Of a stretch of 15,880 nt of DNA, positions 1-7,127 are shown piece by piece. Both the position numbers and the translations under genes were made by a program. The notes under the pieces were generated by a model. It was given only the letters and a program-made list of their open reading frames with translations. It had not been told where the DNA came from and did no database searches. The number at the start of each line of letters is the position of its first letter. The first letter of the stretch is position 1. Origin of the DNA: Desulfohalobiaceae bacterium (GTDB taxonomy: Bacteria > Desulfobacterota > Desulfovibrionia > Desulfovibrionales > Desulfothermaceae); contig JAIPER010000033.1 of assembly GCA_021737115.1 (NCBI GenBank), forward strand, positions 1 through 15,880, written 5' to 3'.

Positions 1-237
1 GGATTTATGGTTTTAGTCATGAGACACGGTCCGGTTTCCCCCATGTCGCGAGCCAAAGAAAACCAGAGAACCTCTCAGCGAGGGGCGCGCAAGAGAACCC
101 TGATGCCCGGTTCGAAAAGAGGGTGCCGATCCTAAAAAAACTGTTGAGTTTCTCCATTGATCATACTGGCAAAGACGGACTTCAGCATGATGTGTCAAAC
201 TGCAGGCCAGTAAATTCTTATATATTAATTAATTATG

Positions 238-266
238 TGTCAGCTTTGCCAGAGGCAAAGCTGACA
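238..266. terminator. Perfect 13-bp hairpin
   Basis: The arms TGTCAGCTTTGCC (238-250) and GGCAAAGCTGACA (254-266) are exact reverse complements around a 3-base AGA loop. A short T run (TTTAA) follows on the plus strand. It has the shape of an intrinsic terminator, but no convincing gene ends just upstream, so the role is uncertain. It may terminate a transcript entering from the left of the window. Confidence 0.45.
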
Positions 267-403
267 TTTAACTATCGAATATTTATTACAATACACATGC
301 ATGCTGTTACAATAAAGCTCAAGTCCTCAGCTGCCAGGTTGATCGAGATAGAAACTTCGTGCATATTGAATAACCCTGCCCTTGGCAGAGAGATTCTTCG
401 TTC

Positions 404-467
404 GCAGACTCACTCAGAATGACACTATTGAGCGTTTACCTTTGCTTGTCATTCTGAACGAGTCTGC
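404..467. repeat. Inverted CATTCTGA-type interspersed repeat
   Basis: Arms 404-423 and 448-467 are reverse complements at 18 of 20 positions, centred on GTCATTCTGA. Related sequence (AGAGATTCTTCG at 389-400 and GAAGAATCCC near 516) flanks the arms on both sides. From memory, GTCATTCTGAGCGAAGCGAAGAAT-like palindromes are common dispersed repeats in deltaproteobacteria and other phyla; this looks like a degenerate copy. No coding function is suggested. Confidence 0.5.
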
Positions 468-699
468 CTGCCCGGTTAAATCTCTGTAAGCGAAGCGCAT
501 TTAACTGTGGCGAGTGAAGAATCCCTTTACTTCAGCAGGCCTGATTTGTTTAAAATCCATATAGTTTGGTTAGAGATTTCGGCCGCTGCTGTGACATTCC
601 GGCCGCTTTGACCGACCCTCCCCTGGCCAGGGAGGGGAACTAGAATGCATAACATTTCAGAATGATACGTAAGAGCATGGGGCCGAATAGAAGAGCGAA

Positions 700-828
700 G
701 GCCGGAATCCAGGAGAAAGAATACAGGAAGTGGATAAGGGCCCTGCCGTATACATTTTGGCGAGCTAGAAAAATGGCACCCTGCTTGAAAGGACTTATAT
801 CATAGCATCATCTGACCGGATTCCGGCC
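700..828. repeat. Inverted GGCCGGAATCC repeat pair
   Basis: GGCCGGAATCC at 700-710 is exactly reverse-complemented at 818-828 (GGATTCCGGCC). The right arm continues into CTCCTCCGGAATGAC, which itself folds back on the arm. This resembles the widespread dispersed repeats built on GGAATGAC/GGATTCC. The 107 bases between the arms show no gene. Confidence 0.4.
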
Positions 829-933
829 TCCTCCGGAATGACGGACAAGAGAATGAGGCAACTGATAGTACGCAAAAACTGGATGGCCCTTTTTATCATT
901 TTATCATTCATAAATATAATTATTTATCGTTAT

Positions 934-990
934 GTAATTTTCTGTTTGAGCCTTCAGGCTGAAAGCTCTGAGGCTCAAACAGAAAATTAC
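934..990. terminator. Long perfect hairpin covering the aapP stop
   Basis: The 20-base arms 934-953 and 971-990 are exact reverse complements, with a 17-base loop that can pair further (CAG with CTG, GCT with AGC). The aapP stop codon (TAA, complement of 987-989) lies inside the right arm. No clear U tract follows the stem on the minus strand, so it may act as a transcript 3' end or stabiliser rather than a classical intrinsic terminator. The inner part TTTGAGCCTTC is shared with the hairpin at 5924-5972. Confidence 0.65.
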
Positions 991-1757
991 AATATCTGCT
1001 TCAAGAAGAGCTTGGTCCGCTCGTGTTCAGGGTGAGAGAAAAACTCCTCCGGGGGTTTGCTTTCCACTATGTATCCGTCATCCATAAACATCACCCTGTG
1101 AGCCACACTCTTGGCGAAACCCATTTCATGGGTGACGACCATCATGGTCATCCCCTCCCGGGCCAGTTCGATCATCACATCCAGGACCTCTTTGATCATT
1201 TCCGGATCCAGGGCCGACGTTGGCTCGTCAAAGAGCATGAGCTTCGGCTTCATGCACAGGCTGCGGGCAATGGCCACCCGCTGCTGCTGTCCGCCTGAAA
1301 GCTGCCCCGGATACTTATGGGCCTGCTCCGGGATGCGCACTTTTTCCAGATAATGCATGGCGGTTTTTTCGGCCTCGAAGCGGGGCACTTTCCTGACCCA
1401 GATCGGGCCCAGGGCCAGGTTTTCCATGATTGACAGATGAGGGAAAAGATTGAAATCCTGAAAGACCATTCCCACCTCTGTCCGGATTTTTTCTATGTTC
1501 TTGACGTTATTGGTCAGCTCGATGCCGTCCACCACGATCTTTCCCTGCTGATGCTCCTCAAGACGATTGATGCAGCGAATCAGGGTGGACTTGCCAGAAC
1601 CGGAAGGACCGCAGACCACGATCCGTTCGCCTCTTTCCACCGCCAGATCGATATCCTTGAGGACATGAAATTCACCGAACCATTTATTCATGCCCGATAT
1701 TTCCACAATAGGCCCCTGCCCCCTATCCTGAAACGTTTCATCTCTTACTTGTTGCAT
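987..1757 (-). CDS. aapP: General L-amino acid ABC transporter ATPase AapP
   Basis: Cytoplasmic ATPase of a polar amino acid ABC importer, 256 residues, the usual size. Visible motifs: Walker A GPSGSGKS at 50-57, Q-loop Gln100 in MVFQDFNLFPH, signature LSGGQ at 153-157, Walker B LMLFDEP at 173-179, and switch His210 in VVTHEMGFA. It is the last gene of aapJ-aapQ-aapM-aapP, hydrolysing ATP to drive uptake through AapQ/AapM. The ATG at 1757 has no clear Shine-Dalgarno site; it lies 4 bases after a ~100-bp palindrome-ended element filling much of the 244-bp gap to aapM. An internal Met at residue 23 could also start the protein just ahead of the conserved core. The stop codon sits inside a perfect hairpin. 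The family is certain; the Aap assignment rests on the neighbouring genes. Confidence 0.9.
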   Translation of the reverse strand: MQQVRDETFQDRGQGPIVEISGMNKWFGEFHVLKDIDLAVERGERIVVCGPSGSGKSTLIRCINRLEEHQQGKIVVDGIELTNNVKNIEKIRTEVGMVFQDFNLFPHLSIMENLALGPIWVRKVPRFEAEKTAMHYLEKVRIPEQAHKYPGQLSGGQQQRVAIARSLCMKPKLMLFDEPTSALDPEMIKEVLDVMIELAREGMTMMVVTHEMGFAKSVAHRVMFMDDGYIVESKPPEEFFSHPEHERTKLFLKQIL

Positions 1758-1761
1758 AGCT

Positions 1762-1864
1762 ATACTTACGCTCGTCGTAAATTGAGGTTTTCATTATTTC
1801 GAAAGTTCTGGTCGTCAAGATTTTCGATTTCGGCTTTCTGCAATTGATTCCTCTCGTAAGTATC
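1762..1864 (-). repeat. Palindrome-ended ~100-bp element, copy A
   Basis: Read on the minus strand this 103-base stretch starts GATACTTACG and ends CGTAAGTAT, which are reverse complements. It matches the plus-strand stretch 8102-8202 at roughly 73% by hand alignment, with identical ends and conserved blocks AATTGCA, CCGAAAT, TTTCGAA and AACCTCAAT. Both copies point towards, and end within 4-12 bases of, the start codon of the next gene (here aapP). I do not recognise a named family; it could be a miniature mobile element or a structured 5' leader. Confidence 0.7.
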
Positions 1865-1910
1865 TGTATTTTAAATAACAATTCCAGCCTGCATTTTCTA
1901 TACTGATCCA

Positions 1911-1945
1911 ACTTCAGACTTGTATCGTACAATGGCAGCTGAAGT
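1911..1945. repeat. Interrupted hairpin in aapM-aapP spacer
   Basis: ACTTCAG (1911-1917) pairs with CTGAAGT (1939-1945), and inside it TTGTA (1920-1924) pairs with TACAA (1928-1932) around a TCG loop. It lies between the aapM stop and the ~100-bp element, so on the minus-strand transcript it would be an intercistronic stem-loop. Its function is unknown. Confidence 0.35.
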
Positions 1946-2001
1946 CAGGAATCACTGCCGCTTTATCTAAAAACCAAAATGGGTGAAATATATCATAAAC
2001 C

Positions 2002-3102
2002 CTAGCGGTTCGTATCCAGCTCCCGTTCCAGTTTCCGGCTGTAGCTGGCCATGGAAAAACAGCCCAGGAAGTAGAAGATGGAGACGAATATATAGACCTC
2101 TGGACTGTAGCCCATCCATTTCGGATCGGAAAGGACCGTCTGCGACGTCTTGAGGACGTCGAACAGGGCGATGATCACCACCAGGGAGGTATCCTTGAAG
2201 GCGGAGATCAGGATACTGACCGTGGGCGGGATGACCATTTTCAGGGCCTGGGGCAGGATGATCAAACGCATGGCCTGGTAGTAATTGAGCCCCAGGGAAT
2301 CTGCCGCCTCGTACTGGCCCTTGTGCATGCCCTGCAGACCGCCCCGGATCACCTCCGCTATGTAGGCCGCGGTGAAGAGGATAATGGCCACCTGGGCCCT
2401 CAAGATCTTATTGATGGTCACCCCTTCGGGCAGGAACAGGGGAAAGATGATTGAGGACATGAACAGGAGACTGATGAGCGGTACACCCCTGATCAGTTCA
2501 ATGTAGACCACGCAGAGGCGACGCACCCCGTTCATGGTTGACTGCCGACCCAGGGCCAGGATCACGCCCAGGGGGTAGGCGGCTGTCAGTCCGAACACCG
2601 AGAGAAGCAGGGTCAAAGGCAAGCCTCCCCATTGCGTGGTTTCCACCGGTTGCAGACCGAAGATCCCACCCTTCATCAAGATCCCCATGGTCGCCAGACC
2701 CAGAATCCAGTAGTACATCAGGGACTTTCGCCACCGCTTTCGATCCCGGCTGTAGAAAATAAGGCCGAAGAGCAGGAGCATGGCGATCAAGGGCCGCCAG
2801 TGCTGATCATACGGGTAGAAACCGAAGATAATGAACCTGAAGTTGTGGGAGATAACCGACCAGCAGGCCCCGTCGCTTTGCTGACAGGCCCCGGCAGCAG
2901 CGGTCCAGAGACTGCCGATAAAGGCCCACTCGATAAGGGGGGGCACGATTTTCCAGAGCAGATAGAGAACGACCAGCGTGAGCAAGGAATTGAACCAGCC
3001 ATTGAAGAGATTGGCCTTCATCCAGGCCAGGACGTTGATTTTGATAATCGGAGGTCTTCTGGCAGCGGCGGGCTGCCCTGTATCATTGAGTGCTCTGTCC
3101 AT
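2002..3102 (-). CDS. aapM: General L-amino acid ABC permease AapM
   Basis: Inner-membrane permease of the Aap importer, 366 residues. An early hydrophobic segment lies at about 38-62. Next comes the WSVISHNFRFIIFGFYPY block (81-98), which I recognise as typical of AapM. Further hydrophobic segments lie near 104-118, 128-148, 160-183, 207-225 and 236-255, with a last one around 336-354. The ATPase-docking EAA loop runs from EAADSLGL to LPQ (265-285). The long N-terminal extension is normal for AapM compared with short HisM-type permeases. The ATG at 3102 lacks an obvious Shine-Dalgarno site. It is separated from aapQ by 287 bp containing a tandem heptamer array and from aapP by 244 bp, both unusually wide for this operon. 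Confidence 0.9.
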   Translation of the reverse strand: MDRALNDTGQPAAARRPPIIKINVLAWMKANLFNGWFNSLLTLVVLYLLWKIVPPLIEWAFIGSLWTAAAGACQQSDGACWSVISHNFRFIIFGFYPYDQHWRPLIAMLLLFGLIFYSRDRKRWRKSLMYYWILGLATMGILMKGGIFGLQPVETTQWGGLPLTLLLSVFGLTAAYPLGVILALGRQSTMNGVRRLCVVYIELIRGVPLISLLFMSSIIFPLFLPEGVTINKILRAQVAIILFTAAYIAEVIRGGLQGMHKGQYEAADSLGLNYYQAMRLIILPQALKMVIPPTVSILISAFKDTSLVVIIALFDVLKTSQTVLSDPKWMGYSPEVYIFVSIFYFLGCFSMASYSRKLERELDTNR

Positions 3103-3181
3103 GTTAGTGACTTATGCCTTTAATCCTATCATAAGATAGAATAAAATTTCATGCGGAGCCTGTCTCTTTTTTCTTTTTCCC

Positions 3182-3377
3182 GCATTCCGCGCTCCGCATT
3201 CCGAGCTCCGAGTTCCGCGTTCCGAGCTCCCCATTCCGAGTTCCGCGTTCCACGTTCCGAGCTCCGCGTTCCGAATTCCGCGCTCCGCGTTCCGAGCTCC
3301 CCATTCCGAGTTCCGCGTTCCATGTTCCGAGCTCCGCGTTCCGAATTCCGCGCTCCGCGTTCCGCGTTTCGAATTCC
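3182..3377. repeat. 28-copy heptanucleotide tandem repeat
   Basis: The stretch is a strict 7-base periodic array, 196 bases long, with consensus GMRYTCC (units such as GCGTTCC, GAGCTCC, GAATTCC, GCGCTCC, GAGTTCC, plus CCATTCC). A 70-base higher-order unit of ten heptamers is repeated: 3224-3293 and 3294-3363 differ at only one base (C3253 versus T3323). It fills most of the aapQ-aapM gap. The frames crossing it give Arg/Ser/Phe-rich or Arg/Asn/Glu-rich low-complexity peptides, which are by-products of the repeat. It resembles the short tandemly repeated repetitive sequences known in cyanobacteria, but with a different unit. Confidence 0.9.
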
Positions 3378-3389
3378 GGTTTATCCGGG

Positions 3390-4568
3390 TTAAAGTTCCA
3401 CCAGGGCCACTTTCTTATTGTACCAGTTCATGAACAAAGAGGTGGAAAGGCTGAAGATGAGATAGACGGCCATGATCAGGGCCACCCCTTCCACTGCCTG
3501 GCCGGTCTGATTGATGGTGGTGTTGGCCACGGACACGAAATCCGGGTATCCGATGGCTACGGCCAGGGAACTGTTCTTGGTCAGGTTCAGCATCTGGCTG
3601 ATGAGCGGCGGGATGATGACCCGCATGGCCTGGGGAAGGATGACCAGGGTCAGAACCAGGTTCGGCCTCAGGCCGATGGACATGGCGGCTTCGGTCTGGC
3701 CTTTTTTCACGGATTGTATCCCGGCCCGGACCACTTCAGCCACAAAGGCCGAGGTGTACAGGACCAGTCCCAGCAGGAGGGCGGCGAATTCCGGACTGAC
3801 CGCCATGCCCCCTTGAAAATTGAATCCTCTCAATTCCGGTACGCTCATTTCGGTCGGTGACCCGTTCACCAGCCAGACCACAAAGGGCAGTCCCAGGATC
3901 AGGAGCAGGGAAGCCGAAAAGACGGGAAAGCGGCGGCCTGTTTGATCCTGACGCTTTTTGGCCCAGCGTTTGAGAAAAAAGACCAGGAGGCTGGCCACGG
4001 CCAGGGCAATGAGCATGTATCCCCAGGCCTGATGCGCTGCCGGAACCGCAAAAATTGCCCCCCGGTTGCAGAGAAAAACCCCTTTTATCGGAGACAGGGC
4101 CTGCCTGGGGGAGGGGAAGATCTCATAAAAAATCGCGTACCAGAAAAACAGCTGCAACAGGACCGGGATGTCCTGCATGACTTCGATATAAATGCCGGCC
4201 AGCTTGGAGACCAGCCAATTCGTAGAGATCCGGGCGATGCCGATAACCGTCCCCAGAACCAGGGTGATCACATTCCCGATCAAGGCCACGAGCAGGGTAT
4301 TCAGGGCCCCGACCAGGAGGGCCCGTCCGTAGGAATTGGATGAAGAGTAAGGGATCAGGGACTCCCCGATCTCAAAGGACGACTCCTTCTGCATGAAACC
4401 CCAGCCGGAAGCAATATGCTGCTTTTCCATGTTGAAAAGCATATTGGAGACCAGGTAATAGGCCAGGAGACCCACCAGCAAGAAAATGAAGATCTGAAAC
4501 ATGAAGGACCTCTTCCTGGGATCCAGCCAGAAAGGGACTTTCTCGGATGCGGTAGCAGCAGTGTTCAT
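3390..4568 (-). CDS. aapQ: General L-amino acid ABC permease AapQ
   Basis: First inner-membrane permease of the Aap system, 392 residues, the large size typical of AapQ. The first membrane segment is at about 24-45. The N-terminal permease signature with YIEVMQDIPVLLQLFFWY lies at 127-144. A long insert at about 150-260 includes membrane segments near 182-199 and 217-234; such an insert is expected in Aap permeases. The EAA loop EAAMSIGL...LPQ at 293-313 contacts AapP. The ATG at 4568 has only a weak CAGG upstream. It follows aapJ by 142 bp containing a strong hairpin and is followed by the heptamer array. Partner and membrane role follow from the family and operon order; substrate range (broad L-amino acids) is inferred from characterised Aap systems. 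Confidence 0.92.
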   Translation of the reverse strand: MNTAATASEKVPFWLDPRKRSFMFQIFIFLLVGLLAYYLVSNMLFNMEKQHIASGWGFMQKESSFEIGESLIPYSSSNSYGRALLVGALNTLLVALIGNVITLVLGTVIGIARISTNWLVSKLAGIYIEVMQDIPVLLQLFFWYAIFYEIFPSPRQALSPIKGVFLCNRGAIFAVPAAHQAWGYMLIALAVASLLVFFLKRWAKKRQDQTGRRFPVFSASLLLILGLPFVVWLVNGSPTEMSVPELRGFNFQGGMAVSPEFAALLLGLVLYTSAFVAEVVRAGIQSVKKGQTEAAMSIGLRPNLVLTLVILPQAMRVIIPPLISQMLNLTKNSSLAVAIGYPDFVSVANTTINQTGQAVEGVALIMAVYLIFSLSTSLFMNWYNKKVALVEL

Positions 4569-4616
4569 GTACCTGAATTTTCGCGCAAGTATAAAATAAA
4601 GGAAGCCCGTACGTAT

Positions 4617-4652
4617 AACAGGGAGACAGGACGAGTCCCTGTCTCCCTGTTT
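4617..4652 (-). terminator. Hairpin between aapJ and aapQ
   Basis: AACAGGGAGACAGG (4617-4630) and CCTGTCTCCCTGTT (4638-4651) are exact complements around a 7-base loop. On the minus-strand transcript it lies 60-95 bases after the aapJ stop and is followed by a weak T-rich stretch. Such hairpins after a binding-protein gene typically act as partial terminators or 3' stabilisers, giving more binding protein than permease; that role is inferred here. Confidence 0.7.
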
Positions 4653-4710
4653 GTTTCCTCGCTTTTATCCCTCGGGCCGGTTCACAGACCGTCCCGGGCG
4701 GGATCCGGTC

Positions 4711-5733
4711 TTATCTGAAAGGAGAGGCGTACATCAGGCCGCCCTCTGTCCAGAGTGCATTCAGACCTCTGTCCAGGCCAAGATCGGTCTCCGGTCCTAC
4801 GTTGCGTTCGAATATCTCGCCGTAGTTCCCGACCTGCTTGATGGCCCTGTACATGAATTCGTCGTCAAGACCCAGGGCCTGTCCCATACCCGGGGTGACC
4901 CCGAGAAAGCGCTTGATCTTCGGATCGTTGCTCTTGAGCTTTTCATCTACATTCTCTGAATTGATGCCCAGCTCTTCGGCATTGATCAGACCCATGACTG
5001 TCCAGTTGACGATATCGTACCACTGATCGTCGCCGTGCCTGACCACCGGGGCCAGGGGCTCTTTGGAGATGATTTCCGGCAGGACTTTGTAATCCGATGG
5101 ATTCGGAGCCACGGCCCTCTGGGCGGCCAACTGTGAGGCATCAGAGGTCAGTACGTCGCAGCGCCCGGCAAAAAAGGCCTTGTTCAGCTCAGAGGTGTTC
5201 TCTATGACCACCGGTTTCCAACTCATATTGTTGGCCTTGAAGAAATCGGCCGCGTTCATCTCCGTGGTTGTGCCCGGGAGGACACAGACTGTAGCCCCGT
5301 CGAGCTGCATGGCGCTGTCCACCCCGAGATCCTTGGGGATCAGAAACCCCTGACCGTCGTAGAAGTTGACCTGCACGAAGTTGAGTCCGTTCTTGGTCTC
5401 CCGGGTCAGGGTCTGGGTGGTGTTCCGGCAGAGGACGTCGATCTCTCCCGACTGCAAGGCGGGCAGGCGCTGGACAGCGGTCAGGGCCGTGAACTTCACC
5501 TTGCCGGCATCTCCGAGGACCGCTGCGGCCACGGCCCTGGCCGTGTCCACGTCCAGTCCTTCCCAGACCCCTTTGTCATTGGGCATACTGAACCCGTACA
5601 CCCCGCCGTTGACCCCGGCCTTGAGAGATCCTCTCTCCTGAACCGTTTCCAGAGTCCCGGCTGCCAGAGCCAGGCCGGTGGTGGTCAAAAACAGAGTGAC
5701 CACCGCCATTGCGATGAGTTTGTACAACTTCAT
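4711..5733 (-). CDS. aapJ: General L-amino acid-binding protein AapJ
   Basis: Periplasmic solute-binding protein of the Aap importer, 340 residues. A Sec signal peptide is visible: MKLYK, a hydrophobic core to about 20, and an ALA-AG cleavage region near 23-25. The mature start (TLETVQERGSLKAGVNGGVYGFSMPNDKG in pieces) and the block LQSGEIDVLCRNTTQTLTRE are typical of AapJ. The C-terminal part ends with the NVGPETDLGLDRGLNALW region, also characteristic. The protein captures amino acids and delivers them to AapQM. The ATG has a perfect AGGAGG five bases upstream, so the start is well supported. It is the first gene of the operon, with a strong ribosome-binding site and a hairpin behind it, consistent with high expression. 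Confidence 0.94.
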   Translation of the reverse strand: MKLYKLIAMAVVTLFLTTTGLALAAGTLETVQERGSLKAGVNGGVYGFSMPNDKGVWEGLDVDTARAVAAAVLGDAGKVKFTALTAVQRLPALQSGEIDVLCRNTTQTLTRETKNGLNFVQVNFYDGQGFLIPKDLGVDSAMQLDGATVCVLPGTTTEMNAADFFKANNMSWKPVVIENTSELNKAFFAGRCDVLTSDASQLAAQRAVAPNPSDYKVLPEIISKEPLAPVVRHGDDQWYDIVNWTVMGLINAEELGINSENVDEKLKSNDPKIKRFLGVTPGMGQALGLDDEFMYRAIKQVGNYGEIFERNVGPETDLGLDRGLNALWTEGGLMYASPFR

Positions 5734-5738
5734 GTTCT

Positions 5739-5744
5739 CCTCCT
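5739..5744 (-). promoter_or_regulatory. Strong ribosome-binding site of aapJ
   Basis: On the minus strand AGGAGG lies five bases before the aapJ ATG. It is the strongest Shine-Dalgarno site in the operon; aapQ, aapM and aapP lack comparable ones, matching the expected excess of binding protein. Confidence 0.8.
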
Positions 5745-5923
5745 GTGTTGCGGTTCAGCCCGGCCAGGGCTCAGCTCTTGGTACTTCTGAACATAGTCGA
5801 CCGGACCATGGATAAAACCCTTTCGGGCAAAGTCTTGAAGCCGGCTTCTCAGGGTTGATGTGATTAAATACCTGAAGACCGCACAAAATGCAACCCGGAA
5901 ATCGAAGACTACAGCAGGTCCCT

Positions 5924-5972
5924 TATCCGATTTGAGCCTTCGGACCTTAAATCCGAAGGCTCAAACCGGATA
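5924..5972. repeat. TATCCG hairpin, member 1
   Basis: The 21-base arms 5924-5944 and 5952-5972 pair with a single G-T mismatch around a 7-base loop. The arms begin TATCCG and contain TTTGAGCCTTC, shared with the hairpin at the aapP stop. The sequence GGATATTTGAT follows directly and recurs after the hairpin at 6031-6078, suggesting one repeat family. Confidence 0.65.
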
Positions 5973-5999
5973 TTTGATGAAAAAACAAAATTAGGCTAT

Positions 6000-6033
6000 A
6001 TACTGCTCGAATGTGTTGTTCGTTGAGCAGTAT
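6000..6033. repeat. Short hairpin between family members
   Basis: ATACTGCTC (6000-6008) pairs exactly with GAGCAGTAT (6025-6033) around a 16-base loop. Its right arm ends in the TAT that begins the next hairpin, so the two structures share bases and could be alternative folds. Confidence 0.5.
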
Positions 6034-6078
6034 CCGGTTGCGTCCTTTGCTCAGACGTCCTGAGGACGCAGCCGGATA
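6031..6078. repeat. TATCCG hairpin, member 2
   Basis: TATCCGGTTGCGTCC (6031-6045) pairs with 6064-6078 at 14 of 15 positions, and an inner CTCAG/CTGAG stem lies around ACGTC. It shares the TATCCG start and the GGATATTTGAT continuation with the hairpin at 5924-5972, while the inner arms differ. It ends 32 bases before the phosphatase start codon. Confidence 0.6.
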
Positions 6079-6110
6079 TTTGATTATCAACTTTCTAGCG
6101 TAAAGTCTTA

Positions 6111-7127
6111 ATGCCCATGAATGTAAGAAATATCAATGCGGCCAGGCTCTATGAAACCACTGTCCGGATCAGTTGGCAGTCCGATGATTCTACAGACGAA
6201 GTTTCGGTTTCCTGGACAGACTCTCCCGACGGAAGAAGCGGTCCGGCCGGGGAGTGTTTCGTTTCCGGACGAACCTGGGTCGACATCCGGGGGTTAGAAC
6301 CGAGCACCCGTTACTATTTTACCCTGAGGGCGAAGGACAAGACCCTGGGCAAGACGGCGGAGAGACTGGTTCCTCTGGAAGGGACCTTCAATTTTCGGGA
6401 TCTGGGCGGGTACAAGACCGAAGACGGTTTCCGGGTCAAATGGGGCCGGATATTCAGATCGGACAACCTGGCCAACCTCACGCCCCGAGACCACAGGACC
6501 TTGCAGAGTATGAATCTCAAGCTGATCTGCGACTTCCGCTCCAGTTCAGAAGTCAGGCACACGCCGGACAGTATCCCGGACAACGGAAGGATCGAGTACC
6601 TGCACCTGCCGATGATCCTGGGCACAGTGGATGCGGTCGAAGCCATGAAACGGATCGAAAAAAAGGACCTGGACTGGTTGACCCCCTCGTACATGACCGA
6701 CGGGTATCTGAAGAATATCGAACATTCGGCCGACAGATGGGCAGTCGTGATCCAGCGCCTGATTCAGGACCAGGATCCCCTGGTCTTTCACTGTTCAGCC
6801 GGAAAAGACAGGACCGGGATCTGTGCCGGATTGATTCTGCTCGCCCTGGGGGTCCCGAAAGAGACGGTCCTCTTTGACCACGGACTCTCCAATCATTATC
6901 TGGAAGCCTTTCTCCCCAGGGTCTACCGCTACTTTGAGTCCCTCGGCCTGGACACCGACCGTCTTGACCCTTATTTGAGCGCTCCGCGAGAGGCCATGCT
7001 CTGCGTCCTTGAACATATCCATGCTTCCTACGGCTCTGTGTCGGCCTATTTGAAACAAAAGGCGGAGATCGACCAGGAACAGATCGAGACTCTGAAAAAC
7101 AGTCTCCTTGAACAAAACGATGCCTGA
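6111..7127 (+). CDS. FN3-like domain plus tyrosine phosphatase
   Basis: Predicted protein tyrosine (dual-specificity-like) phosphatase, 338 residues. Residues about 5-77 look like a fibronectin type III-type beta domain (VRISWQSDDS, then VDIRGLEPSTRYYFTLRAKD). The phosphatase domain starts with GTFNFRDLGGYKT (91-103), a hallmark of the Y_phosphatase3 family, and carries the P-loop HCSAGKDRTG (227-236) with nucleophile Cys228 and Arg234 (CX5R). Asp141 in CDFRSSSE is part of the conserved family core. No signal peptide or membrane segment is seen, so it should be cytoplasmic. Its substrate could be a phosphoprotein or a small phosphate ester. The ATG at 6111 has no clear Shine-Dalgarno site; the ATG at 6117 is an alternative. 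Its 3' end overlaps the next gene, implying co-translation. Confidence 0.85.
   Translation: MPMNVRNINAARLYETTVRISWQSDDSTDEVSVSWTDSPDGRSGPAGECFVSGRTWVDIRGLEPSTRYYFTLRAKDKTLGKTAERLVPLEGTFNFRDLGGYKTEDGFRVKWGRIFRSDNLANLTPRDHRTLQSMNLKLICDFRSSSEVRHTPDSIPDNGRIEYLHLPMILGTVDAVEAMKRIEKKDLDWLTPSYMTDGYLKNIEHSADRWAVVIQRLIQDQDPLVFHCSAGKDRTGICAGLILLALGVPKETVLFDHGLSNHYLEAFLPRVYRYFESLGLDTDRLDPYLSAPREAMLCVLEHIHASYGSVSAYLKQKAEIDQEQIETLKNSLLEQNDA

Larger units (their letters stand above)
1..933. other. Gene-free left end with degenerate repeats
   Basis: I see no gene here that I can support. Short frames exist on both strands, but none has a Shine-Dalgarno site, a recognisable domain or the GC-rich codon pattern of the genes to the right. 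A plus-strand frame is already open at base 1 and stops at 133-135; it could be the tail of an unseen gene, but its sequence is not recognisable. The rest is AT-richer and holds a perfect hairpin (238-266), an inverted CATTCTGA-type repeat (404-467), a C-rich/G-rich palindrome near 616-638 and a GGCCGGAATCC inverted repeat (700-828). It reads as decayed intergenic DNA. Confidence 0.5.
5745..6110. promoter_or_regulatory. Divergent spacer, aapJ versus phosphatase cluster
   Basis: This 366-base stretch separates two divergent transcription units, so it must hold promoters for both, or the promoter of the plus-strand genes lies within the hairpin-rich half. I could not identify convincing -35/-10 or sigma-54 boxes on either side. 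The right half holds three consecutive stem-loops (5924-5972, 6000-6033, 6031-6078), annotated separately. No gene is visible. Confidence 0.4.

Noticed and set aside
1..135. Plus-strand frame open from the window edge
   Set aside because: It may be a gene tail, but 44 codons rich in Arg/Lys with no known pattern are not enough to call it.
123..422. Plus-strand frame of 99 codons in the left spacer
   Set aside because: It runs through the hairpin at 238-266 and part of the CATTCTGA repeat, has no ribosome-binding site and no recognisable domain.
1738..1932. Minus-strand frame of 64 codons overlapping the start of aapP
   Set aside because: It lies across the ~100-bp element; the second copy at 8102-8202 does not preserve the same reading frame, because of the 2-base gap and scattered changes.
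3182..3377. Possible CRISPR array
   Set aside because: Units are 7 bases with no unique spacers between repeats, and no cas genes are present.
3129..3393. Low-complexity frames on both strands across the heptamer array
   Set aside because: They are translations of the 7-base repeat (Phe-Arg-Val-Pro-type and Arg-Asn-type peptides) and no start signals are present.
7108..7119. TTG start for the MBL hydrolase
   Set aside because: It has no ribosome-binding site and gives a 20-base overlap; ATG 7120 gives a tight 8-base overlap typical of translational coupling.
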